From assembly GCA_963971535.1 (NCBI GenBank), contig CAXASK010002257.1, positions 62,001 to 126,000 of the forward strand: 64,000 bases of DNA, written 5' to 3'. This DNA is from Notolepis coatsorum. Taxonomy: Eukaryota; Chordata; Actinopteri; Aulopiformes; Paralepididae. Shown piece after piece: positions 26,701 through 41,500 of this stretch. Under the pieces are notes generated by a model. It made no database searches, was not told where the DNA came from, and worked only from the letters and a program-made list of their open reading frames with translations. A program made the translations under genes and the position numbers. Every line of letters begins with the position of its first letter. Position 1 is the first letter of the stretch.

Positions 26701-28222
26701 TTACTCTCTCACTCTCTCTCACTCTTAATCTCTCACTCTCTCTCACTCTTAATCTCTCACTCTTACTCTCTCACTCTCTCTCACTCTTAATATCTCACTC
26801 TCTCTCACTCTTACTCTCTCACTCTCTCTCACTCTTACTCTCTCACTCTCTCTCACTCTTAATCTATCACTCTTACTATCTCACTCTCTCTCACTCTTAC
26901 TCTCTCACTCTTACTCTCTCACTCTCTCTCACTCTTAATCTCTCACTCTCTCTCACTCTTACTCTCTCACTCTTACTCTCTCACTCTCTCGCACTCTTAA
27001 TCTCTCACTCTTACTCTCTCACTCTCTCTCACTCTTAATCTCTCACTCTCTCACTCTTAATATCTCACTCGCTCACTCTTAATCTCTCACTCTTACTCTC
27101 TCACTCTCTCTCACTCTTAATCTCTCACTCTCTCTCACTCTTAATCTCTCACTCTCTATCTCTCACTCTCTCACTCTTAATCTATCACTCTTACTCTCTC
27201 TCACTCTTAATCTCTCACTCTTAATCTCTCACTCTCTCTCACTCTTAATATCTCACTCTTACTCTCTCACTCTCTCTCACTCTTAATCTCTCACTCTCTC
27301 TCACTCTTAATCTATCACTCTTAATCTCTCACTCTCTCTCACTCTTAATCTCTCACTCTCTCTCACTCTTAATTTCTCACTCTTACTCTCGCACTCTCTC
27401 TCACTCTTACTCTCTCACTCTCTCACTCTTAATCTATCACTCTTACTCTCTTACTCTCTCTCACTCTTAATCTCTCACTCTCTCTCACTCTTAATATCTC
27501 ACTCTATCTCACTCTTACTCTCTCTCTCACTCTTAATATCTCACTATCTCTCACTCTTAATCTCTCACTCTTACTATCTCACTCTTTCTCTCTCACTCTT
27601 AATATCTCACTCTCTCACTCTTTCTCTCTCACTCTTACTATCTCACTCTCTCTCACTCTTAATCTCTCACTCTATCTCACTCTTAATCTCTCACTCTTAA
27701 TCTCTCACTCTCTCTCACTCTTAATATCTCACTCTTACTATCTCACTCTTAATATCTCACTCTCTCTCACTCTTACTCTCTCACTCTCTCTCACTCTTAA
27801 TCACTCACTCTTACTCTCTCACTCTCTCGCACTCTTACTATCTCACTATCTCTCACTCTTAATCTATCACTCTTACTCTCTTACTCTCTCTCACTCTTAA
27901 TCTCTCACTCTTAATCTCTCACTCTCTCTCACTCTTAATCTCTCACTCTTACTCTCTCACTCTCTCTCACTCTTAATCTCTCACTCTTACTCTCACTCTC
28001 TCTCACTCTTAATATCTCACTCTCTCTCACTCTTAATCTCTCACTCTTACTCTCTCACGCTTACTCTCTCACTCTCTCTCTCACTCTTAATCTCTCACTC
28101 TCTCTCACTCTTAATATCTCACTCTCTCTCACTCTTAATCTCTCACTCTTACTCTCTCACTCTCTCTCACTCTTAATATCTCACTCTCTCTCACTCTTAC
28201 TCTCTCACTCTCTCTCACTCTT
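20701..28222 (+). repeat. Supra-unit S2 (7,522 bp)
   Basis: AATTTCGC 20701, TTACGATC (21510), CACGCTCTC (22130), TCCCTC A (22635), TCGATC A (23117), TCCCTC B (25209), TCGATC B (25703), CTATTACTC (26614), then an 852-bp X-type tail from AATTTC 27371 to the next anchor. Anchor-to-marker distances equal those of S1 (809 and 1,125 bp), and the A and B length states (483, 495) match S1. It is longer than S1 mainly after the B half. The stretch 26701-27050 equals 4141-4490 of the left domain. Confidence 0.85.
22635..25208 (+). repeat. Internal A-to-B interval of S2 (2,574 bp)
   Basis: First to second TCCCTC of S2, the same length as in S1, S3 and S4. The constant 2,574 bp over four supra-units, while the supra-units themselves vary in length, shows the dimer was formed before the supra-unit was amplified. 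Confidence 0.82.
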
Positions 28223-31200
28223 AATTTCGCACTCTTACTCTCTCACTCTCTCTCACTCTTACTCTCTCACTCTCTCACTCTTAATCTATCACTCTTACTC
28301 TCTTACTCTCTCTCACTCTTAATCTCTCACTCTTAATCTCTCACTCTCTCTCACTCTTAATCTCTCACTCTTACTCTCTCACTCTCTCTCACTCTTAATC
28401 TCTCACTCTTACTATCTCACTCTTTCTCTCTCACTCTTAATATATCACTCTCTCACTCTTTCTCTCTCACTCTTACTATCTCACTCTCTCTCACTCTTAA
28501 TCTCTCACTCTTAATCTCTCACTCTATCTCACTCTTAATCTCTCACTCTATATCTCTCACTCTTACTCTCTCACTCTCTCTCACTCTTAATCTATCACTC
28601 TTACTCTCTCTCACTCTTAATCTCTCACTCTTAATCTCTCACTCTCTCTCACTCTTAATATCTCACTCTTACTCTATCTCACTCTTAATCTCTCACTCTT
28701 ACTCTCTCTCACTCTTACTCTCTCACTCTCTCACTCTTAATATCTCACTCTTACTCTCTCACTCTCTCTCACTCTTAATCTCTCACTCTCTATCTCTCAC
28801 TCTTACTCTCTCACTCTCTCACTCTCTTAATCTATCACTCTTACTCTCTCTCACTCTTAATCTCTCACTCTTACTCTCTCACTCTCTCTCACTCTTAATC
28901 TATCACTCTTACTCTCTCTCACTCTTAATCTCTCACTCTTAATCTCTCACTCTCTCACTCTTAATATCTCACTCTTACTATCTCACTCTCTCTCACTCTT
29001 ACTCTCTCTCACTCTTACTCTCTCACTCTTACGATCTCACTCTCTCTCACTCTTAATCTCTCACGCTTACTCTCACTCTCTCTCACTCTTAATCTCTCAC
29101 TCTCTCTCACTCTTAATCTCTCACTCTTAATCTCTCACTCTCTCTCACTCTTAATCTCTCACTCTTACTCTCTCACTCTCTCTCACTCTTAATATATCAC
29201 TCTCTCTCACTCTTACTCTCTCACTCTCTCTCACTCTTAATCACTCACTCTTACTCTCTCACTCTCTCTCACTCTTACTCTCTCACTCTCTCTCACTCTT
29301 AATCTATCACTCTTACTCTCTTACTCTCTCTCACTCTTAATCTATCACTCTTACTCTCTCACTCTCTCTCACTCTTACTCTCTCACTCTTAATATCTCAC
29401 TCTCTCTCACTCTTAATCTCTCACTCTTAATCTCTCACTCTCTCTCACTCTTACTCTCTCACTCTTACTCTCTCACTCTCTCTCACTCTTACTATCTCAC
29501 TCTCTCTCACTCTTACTATCTCACTCTCTCTCACTCTTAATCTATCACTCTTACTCTCTCACTCTTACTCTCTCACTCTCTCTCACTCTTACTCTCTCAC
29601 TCTCTCTCACTCTTAATCTCTCACTCTCTCTCACTCTTAATCTCTCACTCTTACTCTCTCACGCTCTCTCACTCTTAATATCTCACTCTCTCTCACTCTT
29701 ACTCTCTCACTCTCTTTCACTCTTAATCTCTCACTCTTACTCTCTCACTCTCTCTCACTCTTACTCTCTCACTCTCTCTCACTCTTAATCTATCACTCTT
29801 ACTCTCGCACTCTCTCTCACTCTTACTATCTCACTCTCTCTCACTCTTACTCTCTCACTCTCTCTAACTCTTAATCTCTCACTCTTAATCTCTCACTCTC
29901 TCTCACTCTTAATCTCTCACTCTCTATCTCTCACTCTTACTCTCTCACTCTCTCTCACTCTTAATCTCTCACTCTTACTCTCTCTCACTCTTAATCTCTC
30001 ATTCTTAATCTCTCACTCTCTCTCACTCTTAATATCTCACTCTTACTCTCTCACTCTCTCTCACTCTTAATCTCTCACTCTTACTATCTCTCACTCTTAC
30101 TCTCTCACTCTTACTCTCTAACTCTCTCTCACTCTTAATATCTCACTCTTACTCTCTCACTCTCCCTCACTCTTAATCTCTCACTCTTACTCTCTCACTC
30201 TCTCTCACTCGTACTCTCTCACGCTTACTCTCTCACTCTCTCTCACTCTTACTATCTCACTCTCTCTCACTCTTAATCTCTCACTCTTAATCTCTCAATC
30301 TTACTCTCTCACTCTCTCTCACTCTTACTCTCTCACTCTCTCTCACTCTTACTCTCTCACTCTCTCTCACTCTTACTCTCTCACTCTCTCTCACTCTTAA
30401 TCTCTCACTCTTAATCTCTCACTCTCTCTCACTCTTAATCTCTCACTCTCTATCTCTCACTCTTACGCTCTCACTCTCTCTCACTCTTAATCTATCACTC
30501 TTACTCTCTCTCACTCTCTATCTCTCACTCGTACTCTCTCACTCTCTCTCACTCTTAATCTCTCACTCTCTCTCACTCTTACGATCTCACTCTATCTCAC
30601 TCTTACTATCTCACTCTCTCTCACTCTCTCTCACTCTCTCTCACTCTTACTCGCTCACTCGATCTCACTCTTACTATCTCACTCTCTCTCACTCTTACTC
30701 GCTCACTCTATCTCACTCTTAATCTCTCACTCTTAATCTCTCACTCTCTCTCACTCTTAATCTCTCACTCTCTCTCACTCTTACGCTCTCACTCTATCTC
30801 ACTCTTACTATCTCACTCTCTCTCACTCTCTCTCACTCTTACTCTCTCACTCTCTCTCACTCTTAATCTATCACTCTCTCTCACTCTTAATCTCTCACTC
30901 TTACTCTCTCACTCTCTCTCACTCTTAATCTATCACTCTTACTCTCTCTCACTCTTAATCTCTCACTCTTAATCTCTCACTCTCTCTCACTCTTAATATC
31001 TCACTCTTACTCTCTCACTCTCTCTCACTCTTAATCTCTCACTCTTAATCTCTCACTCTCTCTCACTCTTACTCTCTCACTCTCTCTCACTCTTAATCTA
31101 TCACTCTTACTCTCTCACTCTTACTCTCTCACTCTATCTCACTCTTACTCTCTCACTCTCACTCTCTCTCACTCTTAATCTCTCACTCTCTCTCGCTCTT

Positions 31201-34200
31201 AATATCTCACTCTTACTCTCTCACTCTCTCTCACTCTTAATATCTCACTCTATCTCACTCTTACTCTCTCACTCTCTCTCACTCTTAATCTATCACTCTT
31301 ACTCGCTCACTCTCTCTCACTCTTACTATCTCACTCTCTCTCACTCTCTCTCACTCTTACTCTCTCACTCTCTCTCACTCTTAATCTCTCACTCTTAATC
31401 TCTCACTCTCTCACTCTTAATCTATCACTCTCTATCTCTCACTCTTACTCTCTCACTCTCTCTCACTCTTACTCTCTCTCACTCTTAATCTATCACTCTT
31501 AATCGCTCACTCTCTCTCACTCTTAATATCTCACTCTTACTCTCTCACTCTTAATCTCTCACTCTTACTCTCTCACTCTCTCTCACTCTTAATCTCTCAC
31601 TCTTTCTCACTCTTACTATCTCACTCTTACTCTCTCACTCTCTCTCACTCTTACTATCTCACTCTCTCTCACTCTCTCTCACTCTCTCTCACTCTTAATC
31701 TCTCACTCTTAATCTCTCACTCTCTCTCACTCTTAATATCTCACTCTCTATATCTCACTCTTACTCTCTCACTCTCTCTCACTCTTAATCTATCACTCTC
31801 ACTCTCTCTCACTCTTACTCTCTCACTCTCTCTCACTCTTAATCTCTCACTCTCTCTCACTCTTACTCTCTCACTCTTACTCTCTCACTCTCTCACACTC
31901 TTAATCTCTCACTCTTACTCTCTCACTCTCTCTCACTCTTAATCTCTCACTCTCTCACTCTTAATATCTCACTCGCTCACTCTTAATCTCTCACTCTTAC
32001 TCTCTCACTCTCTCTCACTCTTAATCTCTCACTCTCTCTCACTCTTAATCTCTCACTCTCTATCTCTCACTCTCTCACTCTTAATCTATCACTCTTACTC
32101 TCTCTCACTCTTAATCTCTCACTCTTAATCTCTCACTCTCTCTCACTCTTAATATCTCACTCTTACTCTCTCACTCTCTCTCACTCTTAATCTCTCACTC
32201 TCTCTCACTCTTAATCTATCACTCTTAATCTCTCACTCTCTCTCACTCTTAATCTCTCACTCTCTATCTCTCACTCTTACTCTCTCACTCTCTCTCACTC
32301 TTAATCTATCACTCTTACTCTCTCTCACTCTTAATCTCTCACTCTATCTCACTCTTAATCTCTCACTCTCTCTCACTCTTAATCTCTCACTCTTAATCTC
32401 TCACTCTCTCTCACTCTTACTATCTCACTCTCTCTCACTCTTACTCTCTCACTCTCTCTAACTCTTAATATCTCACTCTTAATCTCTCTCTCACTCTTAA
32501 TCTCTCACTCTCTATCTCTCACTCTTACTCTCTCACTCTCTCTCACTCTTAATCTCTCACTCTTACTCTCTCTCACTCTTAATCTCTCACTCTTAATCTC
32601 TCACTCTCTCTCACTCTTAATATCTCACTCTCTCTCACTCTTAATCTCTCACTCTTACTATCTCTCACTCTTACTCTCTCACTCTTACTCTCTAACTCTC
32701 TCTCACTCTTAATATCTCACTCTTACTCTCTCACTCTCCCTCACTCTTAATCTCTCACTCTTACTCTCTCACTCTCTCTCACTCGTACTCTCTCACGCTT
32801 ACTCTCTCACTCTCTCTCACTCTTACTATCTCACTCTCTCTCACTCTTAATCTCTCACTCTTAATCTCTCAATCTTACTCTCTCACTCTCTCTCACTCTT
32901 ACTCTCTCACTCTCTCTCACTCTTACTCTCTCACTCTCTCTCACTCTTACTCTCTCACTCTCTCTCACTCTTAATCTCTCACTCTTAATCTCTCACTCTC
33001 TCTCACTCTTAATCTCTCACTCTCTATCTCTCACTCTTACGCTCTCACTCTCTCTCACTCTTAATCTATCACTCTTACTCTCTCTCACTCTCTATCTCTC
33101 ACTCGTACTCTCTCACTCTCTCTCACTCTTAATCTCTCACTCTCTCTCACTCTTACGCTCTCACTCTATCTCACTCTTACTATCTCACTCTCTCTCACTC
33201 TCTCTCACTCTCTCTCACTCTTACTCGCTCACTCGATCTCACTCTTACTATCTCACTCTCTCTCACTCTTACTCGCTCACTCTATCTCACTCTTAATCTC
33301 TCACTCTTAATCTCTCACTCTCTCTCACTCTTAATCTCTCACTCTCTCTCACTCTTACGCTCTCACTCTATCTCACTCTTACTATCTCACTCTCTCTCAC
33401 TCTCTCTCACTCTTACTCTCTCACTCTCTCTCACTCTTAATCTCTCACTCTCTCTCACTCTTAATCTCTCACTCTTACTCTCTCACTCTCTCTCACTCTT
33501 AATCTATCACTCTTACTCTCTCACTCTTAATCTCTCACTCTTAATCTCTCACTCTCTCTCACTCTTAATCTCTCACTCTTACTCTCTCACTCTCTCTCAC
33601 TCTTAATCTCTCACTCTTAATCTCTCACTCTCTCTCACTCTTACTCTCTCACTCTCTCTCACTCTTAATCTATCACTCTTACTCTCTCACTCTTACTCTC
33701 TCACTCTATCTCACTCTTACTCTCTCACTCTCACTCTCTCTCACTCTTAATCTCTCACTCTCTCTCGCTCTTAATATCTCACTCTTACTCTCTCACTCTC
33801 TCTCACTCTTAATATCTCACTCTATCTCACTCTTACTCTCTCACTCTCTCTCACTCTTAATCTATCACTCTTACTCGCTCACTCTCTCTCACTCTTACTA
33901 TCTCACTCTCTCTCACTCTCTCTCACTCTTACTCTCTCACTCTCTCTCACTCTTAATCTCTCACTCTTAATCTCTCACTCTCTCACTCTTAATCTATCAC
34001 TCTCTATCTCTCACTCTTACTCTCTCACTCTCTCTCACTCTTACTCTCTCTCACTCTTAATCTATCACTCTTAATCGCTCACTCTCTCTCACTCTTAATA
34101 TCTCACTCTTACTCTCTCACTCTTAATCTCTCACTCTTACTCTCTCACTCTTAATCTCTCACTCTTTCTCACTCTTACTATCTCACTCTTACTCTCTCAC

Positions 34201-35512
34201 TCTCTCTCACTCTTACTATCTCACTCTCTCTCACTCTTAATCTCTCACTCTTAATCTCTCACTCTCTCTCACTCTTAATATCTCACTCTCTATATCTCAC
34301 TCTTACTCTCTCACTCTCTCTCACTCTTAATCTATCACTCTTACTCTCTCTCACTCTTAATCTCTCACTCTTAATCTCTCACTCTCTCTCACTCTTAATA
34401 TCTCACTCTTACTATCTCACTCTCTCTCACTCTTAATCTCTCACTATTACTCTATCTCACTCTTACTCTCTCACTCTTAATCTATCACTCTTACTCTCTC
34501 ACTCTTACTCTCTCACTCTCTCTCACTCTTACTCTCTCACTCTCTCTCACTCTTAATCTCTCACTCTCTCTCACTCTTAATCTCTCACTCTTACTCTCTC
34601 ACTCTCTCTCACTCTTAATATCTCACTCTCTCTCACTCTTACTCTCTCACTCTCTCTCACTCTTACTCTCTCACTCTCTCTCACTCTTAATCTATCACTC
34701 TTACTATCTCACTCTCTCTCACTCTTACTCTCTCACTCTTACTCTCTCACTCTCTCTCACTCTTAATCTCTCACTCTCTCTCACTCTTACTCTCTCACTC
34801 TTACTCTCTCACTCTCTCGCACTCTTAATCTCTCACTCTTACTCTCTCACTCTCTCTCACTCTTAATCTCTCACTCTCTCACTCTTAATATCTCACTCGC
34901 TCACTCTTAATCTCTCACTCTTACTCTCTCACTCTCTCTCACTCTTAATCTCTCACTCTCTCTCACTCTTAATCTCTCACTCTCTATCTCTCACTCTCTC
35001 ACTCTTAATCTATCACTCTTACTCTCTCTCACTCTTAATCTCTCACTCTTAATCTCTCACTCTCTCTCACTCTTAATATCTCACTCTTACTCTCTCACTC
35101 TCTCTCACTCTTAATCTCTCACTCTCTCTCACTCTTAATCTATCACTCTTAATCTCTCACTCTCTCTCACTCTTAATCTCTCACTCTCTCTCACTCTTAA
35201 TTTCTCACTCTTACTCTCGCACTCTCTCTCACTCTTACTCTCTCACTCTCTCACTCTTAATCTATCACTCTTACTCTCTTACTCTCTCTCACTCTTAATC
35301 TCTCACTCTCTCTCACTCTTAATATCTCACTCTATCTCACTCTTACTCTCTCTCTCACTCTTAATATCTCACTATCTCTCACTCTTAATCTCTCACTCTT
35401 ACTATCTCACTATTTCTCTCTCACTCTTAATATCTCACTCTCTCACTCTTTCTCTCTCACTCTTACTATCTCACTCTCTCTCACTCTTACTCTCTCACTC
35501 TCTCTCACTCTT
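28223..35512 (+). repeat. Supra-unit S3 (7,290 bp)
   Basis: AATTTCGC 28223, TTACGATC (29032), CACGCTCTC (about 29660), TCCCTC A (30163), private TTACGATCTCACTCTATC (CGATC at 30582), TCGATC A (30659), TCTCGCTCTT (31194), CACACTC (near 31895), TCCCTC B (32737), TCGATC B (33233), second CGCTC (33766), CTATTACTC (34442), TATTTCTC (35411). TTACGATC to TCCCTC is 1,131 bp and TCCCTC to TCGATC is 497 bp in both halves, the state of all later units. Its X-type tail is only 314 bp, against about 850 bp in S2, S4, S5 and S6, so about 0.54 kb is missing. The B half lacks 2 bp near 33,525. S7 shares these private states. Confidence 0.86.
30163..32736 (+). repeat. Internal A-to-B interval of S3 (2,574 bp)
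   Basis: First to second TCCCTC of S3. Both halves have a 497-bp TCCCTC-to-TCGATC spacing. The A half carries the private change of TTACGCTC to TTACGATC at 30582, seen again only at 58088 in S7. Confidence 0.82.
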
Positions 35513-38500
35513 AATTTCGCACTCTTACTCTCTCACTCTCTCTCACTCTTACTCTCTCACTCTCTCACTCTTAATCTATCACTCTTACTCTCTTACTCTC
35601 TCTCACTCTTAATCTCTCACTCTTAATCTCTCACTCTCTCTCACTCTTAATCTCTCACTCTTACTCTCTCACTCTCTCTCACTCTTAATCTCTCACTCTT
35701 ACTATCTCACTCTTTCTCTCTCACTCTTAATATATCACTCTCTCACTCTTTCTCTCTCACTCTTACTATCTCACTCTCTCTCACTCTTAATCTCTCACTC
35801 TTAATCTCTCACTCTATCTCACTCTTAATCTCTCACTCTATATCTCTCACTCTTACTCTCTCACTCTCTCTCACTCTTAATCTATCACTCTTACTCTCTC
35901 TCACTCTTAATCTCTCACTCTTAATCTCTCACTCTCTCTCACTCTTAATATCTCACTCTTACTCTATCTCACTCTTAATCTCTCACTCTTACTCTCTCTC
36001 ACTCTTACTCTCTCACTCTCTCACTCTTAATATCTCACTCTTACTCTCTCACTCTCTCTCACTCTTAATCTCTCACTCTCTATCTCTCACTCTTACTCTC
36101 TCACTCTCTCTCACTCTTAATCTATCACTCTTACTCTCTCTCACTCTTAATCTCTCACTCTTACTCTCTCACTCTCTATCACTCTTAATCTATCACTCTT
36201 ACTCTCTCTCACTCTTAATCTCTCACTCTTAATCTCTCACTCTCTCACTCTTAATATCTCACTCTTACTATCTCACTCTCTCTCACTCTTACTCTCTCTC
36301 ACTCTTACTCTCTCACTCTTACGATCTCACTCTCTCTCACTCTTAATCTCTCACGCTTACTCTCACTCTCTCTCACTCTTAATCTCTCACTCTCTCTCAC
36401 TCTTAATCTCTCACTCTTAATCTCTCACTCTCTCTCACTCTTAATCTCTCACTCTTACTCTCTCACTCTCTCTCACTCTTAATATATCACTCTCTCTCAC
36501 TCTTACTCTCTCACTCTCTCTCACTCTTAATCACTCACTCTTACTCTCTCACTCTCTCTCACTCTTACTCTCTCACTCTCTCTCACTCTTAATCTATCAC
36601 TCTTACTCTCTTACTCTCTCTCACTCTTAATCTATCACTCTTACTCTCTCACTCTCTCTCACTCTTACTCTCTCACTCTTAATATCTCACTCTCTCTCAC
36701 TCTTAATCTCTCACTCTTAATCTCTCACTCTCTCTCACTCTTACTCTCTCACTCTTACTCTCTCACTCTCTCTCACTCTTACTATCTCACTCTCTCTCAC
36801 TCTTACTATCTCACTCTCTCTCACTCTTAATCTATCACTCTTACTCTCTCACTCTTACTCTCTCACTCTCTCTCACTCTTACTCTCTCACTCTCTCTCAC
36901 TCTTAATCTCTCACTCTCTCTCACTCTTAATCTCTCACTCTTACTCTCTCACGCTCTCTCACTCTTAATATCTCACTCTCTCTCACTCTTACTCTCTCAC
37001 TCTCTTTCACTCTTAATCTCTCACTCTTACTCTCTCACTCTCTCTCACTCTTACTCTCTCACTCTCTCTCACTCTTAATCTATCACTCTTACTCTCGCAC
37101 TCTCTCTCACTCTTACTATCTCACTCTCTCTCACTCTTACTCTCTCACTCTCTCTAACTCTTAATCTCTCACTCTTAATCTCTCACTCTCTCTCACTCTT
37201 AATCTCTCACTCTCTATCTCTCACTCTTACTCTCTCACTCTCTCTCACTCTTAATCTCTCACTCTTACTCTCTCTCACTCTTAATCTCTCATTCTTAATC
37301 TCTCACTCTCTCTCACTCTTAATATCTCACTCTTACTCTCTCACTCTCTCTCACTCTTAATCTCTCACTCTTACTATCTCTCACTCTTACTCTCTCACTC
37401 TTACTCTCTAACTCTCTCTCACTCTTAATATCTCACTCTTACTCTCTCACTCTCCCTCACTCTTAATCTCTCACTCTTACTCTCTCACTCTCTCTCACTC
37501 GTACTCTCTCACGCTTACTCTCTCACTCTCTCTCACTCTTACTATCTCACTCTCTCTCACTCTTAATCTCTCACTCTTAATCTCTCAATCTTACTCTCTC
37601 ACTCTCTCTCACTCTTACTCTCTCACTCTCTCTCACTCTTACTCTCTCACTCTCTCTCACTCTTACTCTCTCACTCTCTCTCACTCTTAATCTCTCACTC
37701 TTAATCTCTCACTCTCTCTCACTCTTAATCTCTCACTCTCTATCTCTCACTCTTACGCTCTCACTCTCTCTCACTCTTAATCTATCACTCTTACTCTCTC
37801 TCACTCTCTATCTCTCACTCGTACTCTCTCACTCTCTCTCACTCTTAATCTCTCACTCTCTCTCACTCTTACGCTCTCACTCTATCTCACTCTTACTATC
37901 TCACTCTCTCTCACTCTCTCTCACTCTCTCTCACTCTTACTCGCTCACTCGATCTCACTCTTACTATCTCACTCTCTCTCACTCTTACTCGCTCACTCTA
38001 TCTCACTCTTAATCTCTCACTCTTAATCTCTCACTCTCTCTCACTCTTAATCTCTCACTCTCTCTCACTCTTACGCTCTCACTCTATCTCACTCTTACTA
38101 TCTCACTCTCTCTCACTCTCTCTCACTCTTACTCTCTCACTCTCTCTCACTCTTAATCTATCACTCTCTCTCACTCTTAATCTCTCACTCTTACTCTCTC
38201 ACTCTCTCTCACTCTTAATCTATCACTCTTACTCTCTCTCACTCTTAATCTCTCACTCTTAATCTCTCACTCTCTCTCACTCTTAATATCTCACTCTTAC
38301 TCTCTCACTCTCTCTCACTCTTAATCTCTCACTCTTAATCTCTCACTCTCTCTCACTCTTACTCTCTCACTCTCTCTCACTCTTAATCTATCACTCTTAC
38401 TCTCTCACTCTTACTCTCTCACTCTATCTCACTCTTACTCTCTCACTCTCACTCTCTCTCACTCTTAATCTCTCACTCTCTCTCGCTCTTAATATCTCAC

Positions 38501-41500
38501 TCTTACTCTCTCACTCTCTCTCACTCTTAATATCTCACTCTATCTCACTCTTACTCTCTCACTCTCTCTCACTCTTAATCTATCACTCTTACTCGCTCAC
38601 TCTCTCTCACTCTTACTATCTCACTCTCTCTCACTCTCTCTCACTCTTACTCTCTCACTCTCTCTCACTCTTAATCTCTCACTCTTAATCTCTCACTCTC
38701 TCACTCTTAATCTATCACTCTCTATCTCTCACTCTTACTCTCTCACTCTCTCTCACTCTTACTCTCTCTCACTCTTAATCTATCACTCTTAATCGCTCAC
38801 TCTCTCTCACTCTTAATATCTCACTCTTACTCTCTCACTCTTAATCTCTCACTCTTACTCTCTCACTCTCTCTCACTCTTAATCTCTCACTCTTTCTCAC
38901 TCTTACTATCTCACTCTTACTCTCTCACTCTCTCTCACTCTTACTATCTCACTCTCTCTCACTCTCTCTCACTCTCTCTCACTCTTAATCTCTCACTCTT
39001 AATCTCTCACTCTCTCTCACTCTTAATATCTCACTCTCTATATCTCACTCTTACTCTCTCACTCTCTCTCACTCTTAATCTATCACTCTCACTCTCTCTC
39101 ACTCTTACTCTCTCACTCTCTCTCACTCTTAATCTCTCACTCTCTCTCACTCTTACTCTCTCACTCTTACTCTCTCACTCTCTCACACTCTTAATCTCTC
39201 ACTCTTACTCTCTCACTCTCTCTCACTCTTAATCTCTCACTCTCTCACTCTTAATATCTCACTCGCTCACTCTTAATCTCTCACTCTTACTCTCTCACTC
39301 TCTCTCACTCTTAATCTCTCACTCTCTCTCACTCTTAATCTCTCACTCTCTATCTCTCACTCTCTCACTCTTAATCTATCACTCTTACTCTCTCTCACTC
39401 TTAATCTCTCACTCTTAATCTCTCACTCTCTCTCACTCTTAATATCTCACTCTTACTCTCTCACTCTCTCTCACTCTTAATCTCTCACTCTCTCTCACTC
39501 TTAATCTATCACTCTTAATCTCTCACTCTCTCTCACTCTTAATCTCTCACTCTCTATCTCTCACTCTTACTCTCTCACTCTCTCTCACTCTTAATCTATC
39601 ACTCTTACTCTCTCTCACTCTTAATCTCTCACTCTATCTCACTCTTAATCTCTCACTCTCTCTCACTCTTAATCTCTCACTCTTAATCTCTCACTCTCTC
39701 TCACTCTTACTATCTCACTCTCTCTCACTCTTACTCTCTCACTCTCTCTAACTCTTAATATCTCACTCTTAATCTCTCTCTCACTCTTAATCTCTCACTC
39801 TCTATCTCTCACTCTTACTCTCTCACTCTCTCTCACTCTTAATCTCTCACTCTTACTCTCTCTCACTCTTAATCTCTCACTCTTAATCTCTCACTCTCTC
39901 TCACTCTTAATATCTCACTCTCTCTCACTCTTAATCTCTCACTCTTACTATCTCTCACTCTTACTCTCTCACTCTTACTCTCTAACTCTCTCTCACTCTT
40001 AATATCTCACTCTTACTCTCTCACTCTCCCTCACTCTTAATCTCTCACTCTTACTCTCTCACTCTCTCTCACTCGTACTCTCTCACGCTTACTCTCTCAC
40101 TCTCTCTCACTCTTACTATCTCACTCTCTCTCACTCTTAATCTCTCACTCTTAATCTCTCAATCTTACTCTCTCACTCTCTCTCACTCTTACTCTCTCAC
40201 TCTCTCTCACTCTTACTCTCTCACTCTCTCTCACTCTTACTCTCTCACTCTCTCTCACTCTTAATCTCTCACTCTTAATCTCTCACTCTCTCTCACTCTT
40301 AATCTCTCACTCTCTATCTCTCACTCTTACGCTCTCACTCTCTCTCACTCTTAATCTATCACTCTTACTCTCTCTCACTCTCTATCTCTCACTCGTACTC
40401 TCTCACTCTCTCTCACTCTTAATCTCTCACTCTCTCTCACTCTTACGCTCTCACTCTATCTCACTCTTACTATCTCACTCTATCTCACTCTCTCTCACTC
40501 TCTCTCACTCTTACTCGCTCACTCGATCTCACTCTTACTATCTCACTCTCTCTCACTCTTACTCGCTCACTCTATCTCACTCTTAATCTCTCACTCTTAA
40601 TCTCTCACTCTCTCTCACTCTTAATCTCTCACTCTCTCTCACTCTTACGCTCTCACTCTATCTCACTCTTACTATCTCACTCTCTCTCACTCTCTCTCAC
40701 TCTTACTCTCTCACTCTCTCTCACTCTTAATCTCTCACTCTCTCTCACTCTTAATCTCTCACTCTTACTCTCTCACTCTCTCTCACTCTTAATCTATCAC
40801 TCTTACTCTCTCTCACTCTTAATCTCTCACTCTTAATCTCTCACTCTCTCTCACTCTTAATATCTCACTCTTACTCTCTCACTCTCTCTCACTCTTAATC
40901 TCTCACTCTTAATCTCTCACTCTCTCTCACTCTTACTCTCTCACTCTCTCTCACTCTTAATCTATCACTCTTACTCTCTCACTCTTACTCTCTCACTCTA
41001 TCTCACTCTTACTCTCTCACTCTCACTCTCTCTCACTCTTAATCTCTCACTCTCTCTCGCTCTTAATATCTCACTCTTACTCTCTCACTCTCTCTCACTC
41101 TTAATATCTCACTCTATCTCACTCTTACTCTCTCACTCTCTCTCACTCTTAATCTATCACTCTTACTCGCTCACTCTCTCTCACTCTTACTATCTCACTC
41201 TCTCTCACTCTCTCTCACTCTTACTCTCTCACTCTCTCTCACTCTTAATCTCTCACTCTTAATCTCTCACTCTCTCACTCTTAATCTATCACTCTCTATC
41301 TCTCACTCTTACTCTCTCACTCTCTCTCACTCTTACTCTCTCTCACTCTTAATCTATCACTCTTAATCGCTCACTCTCTCTCACTCTTAATATCTCACTC
41401 TTACTCTCTCACTCTTAATCTCTCACTCTTACTCTCTCACTCTTAATCTCTCACTCTTTCTCACTCTTACTATCTCACTCTTACTCTCTCACTCTCTCTC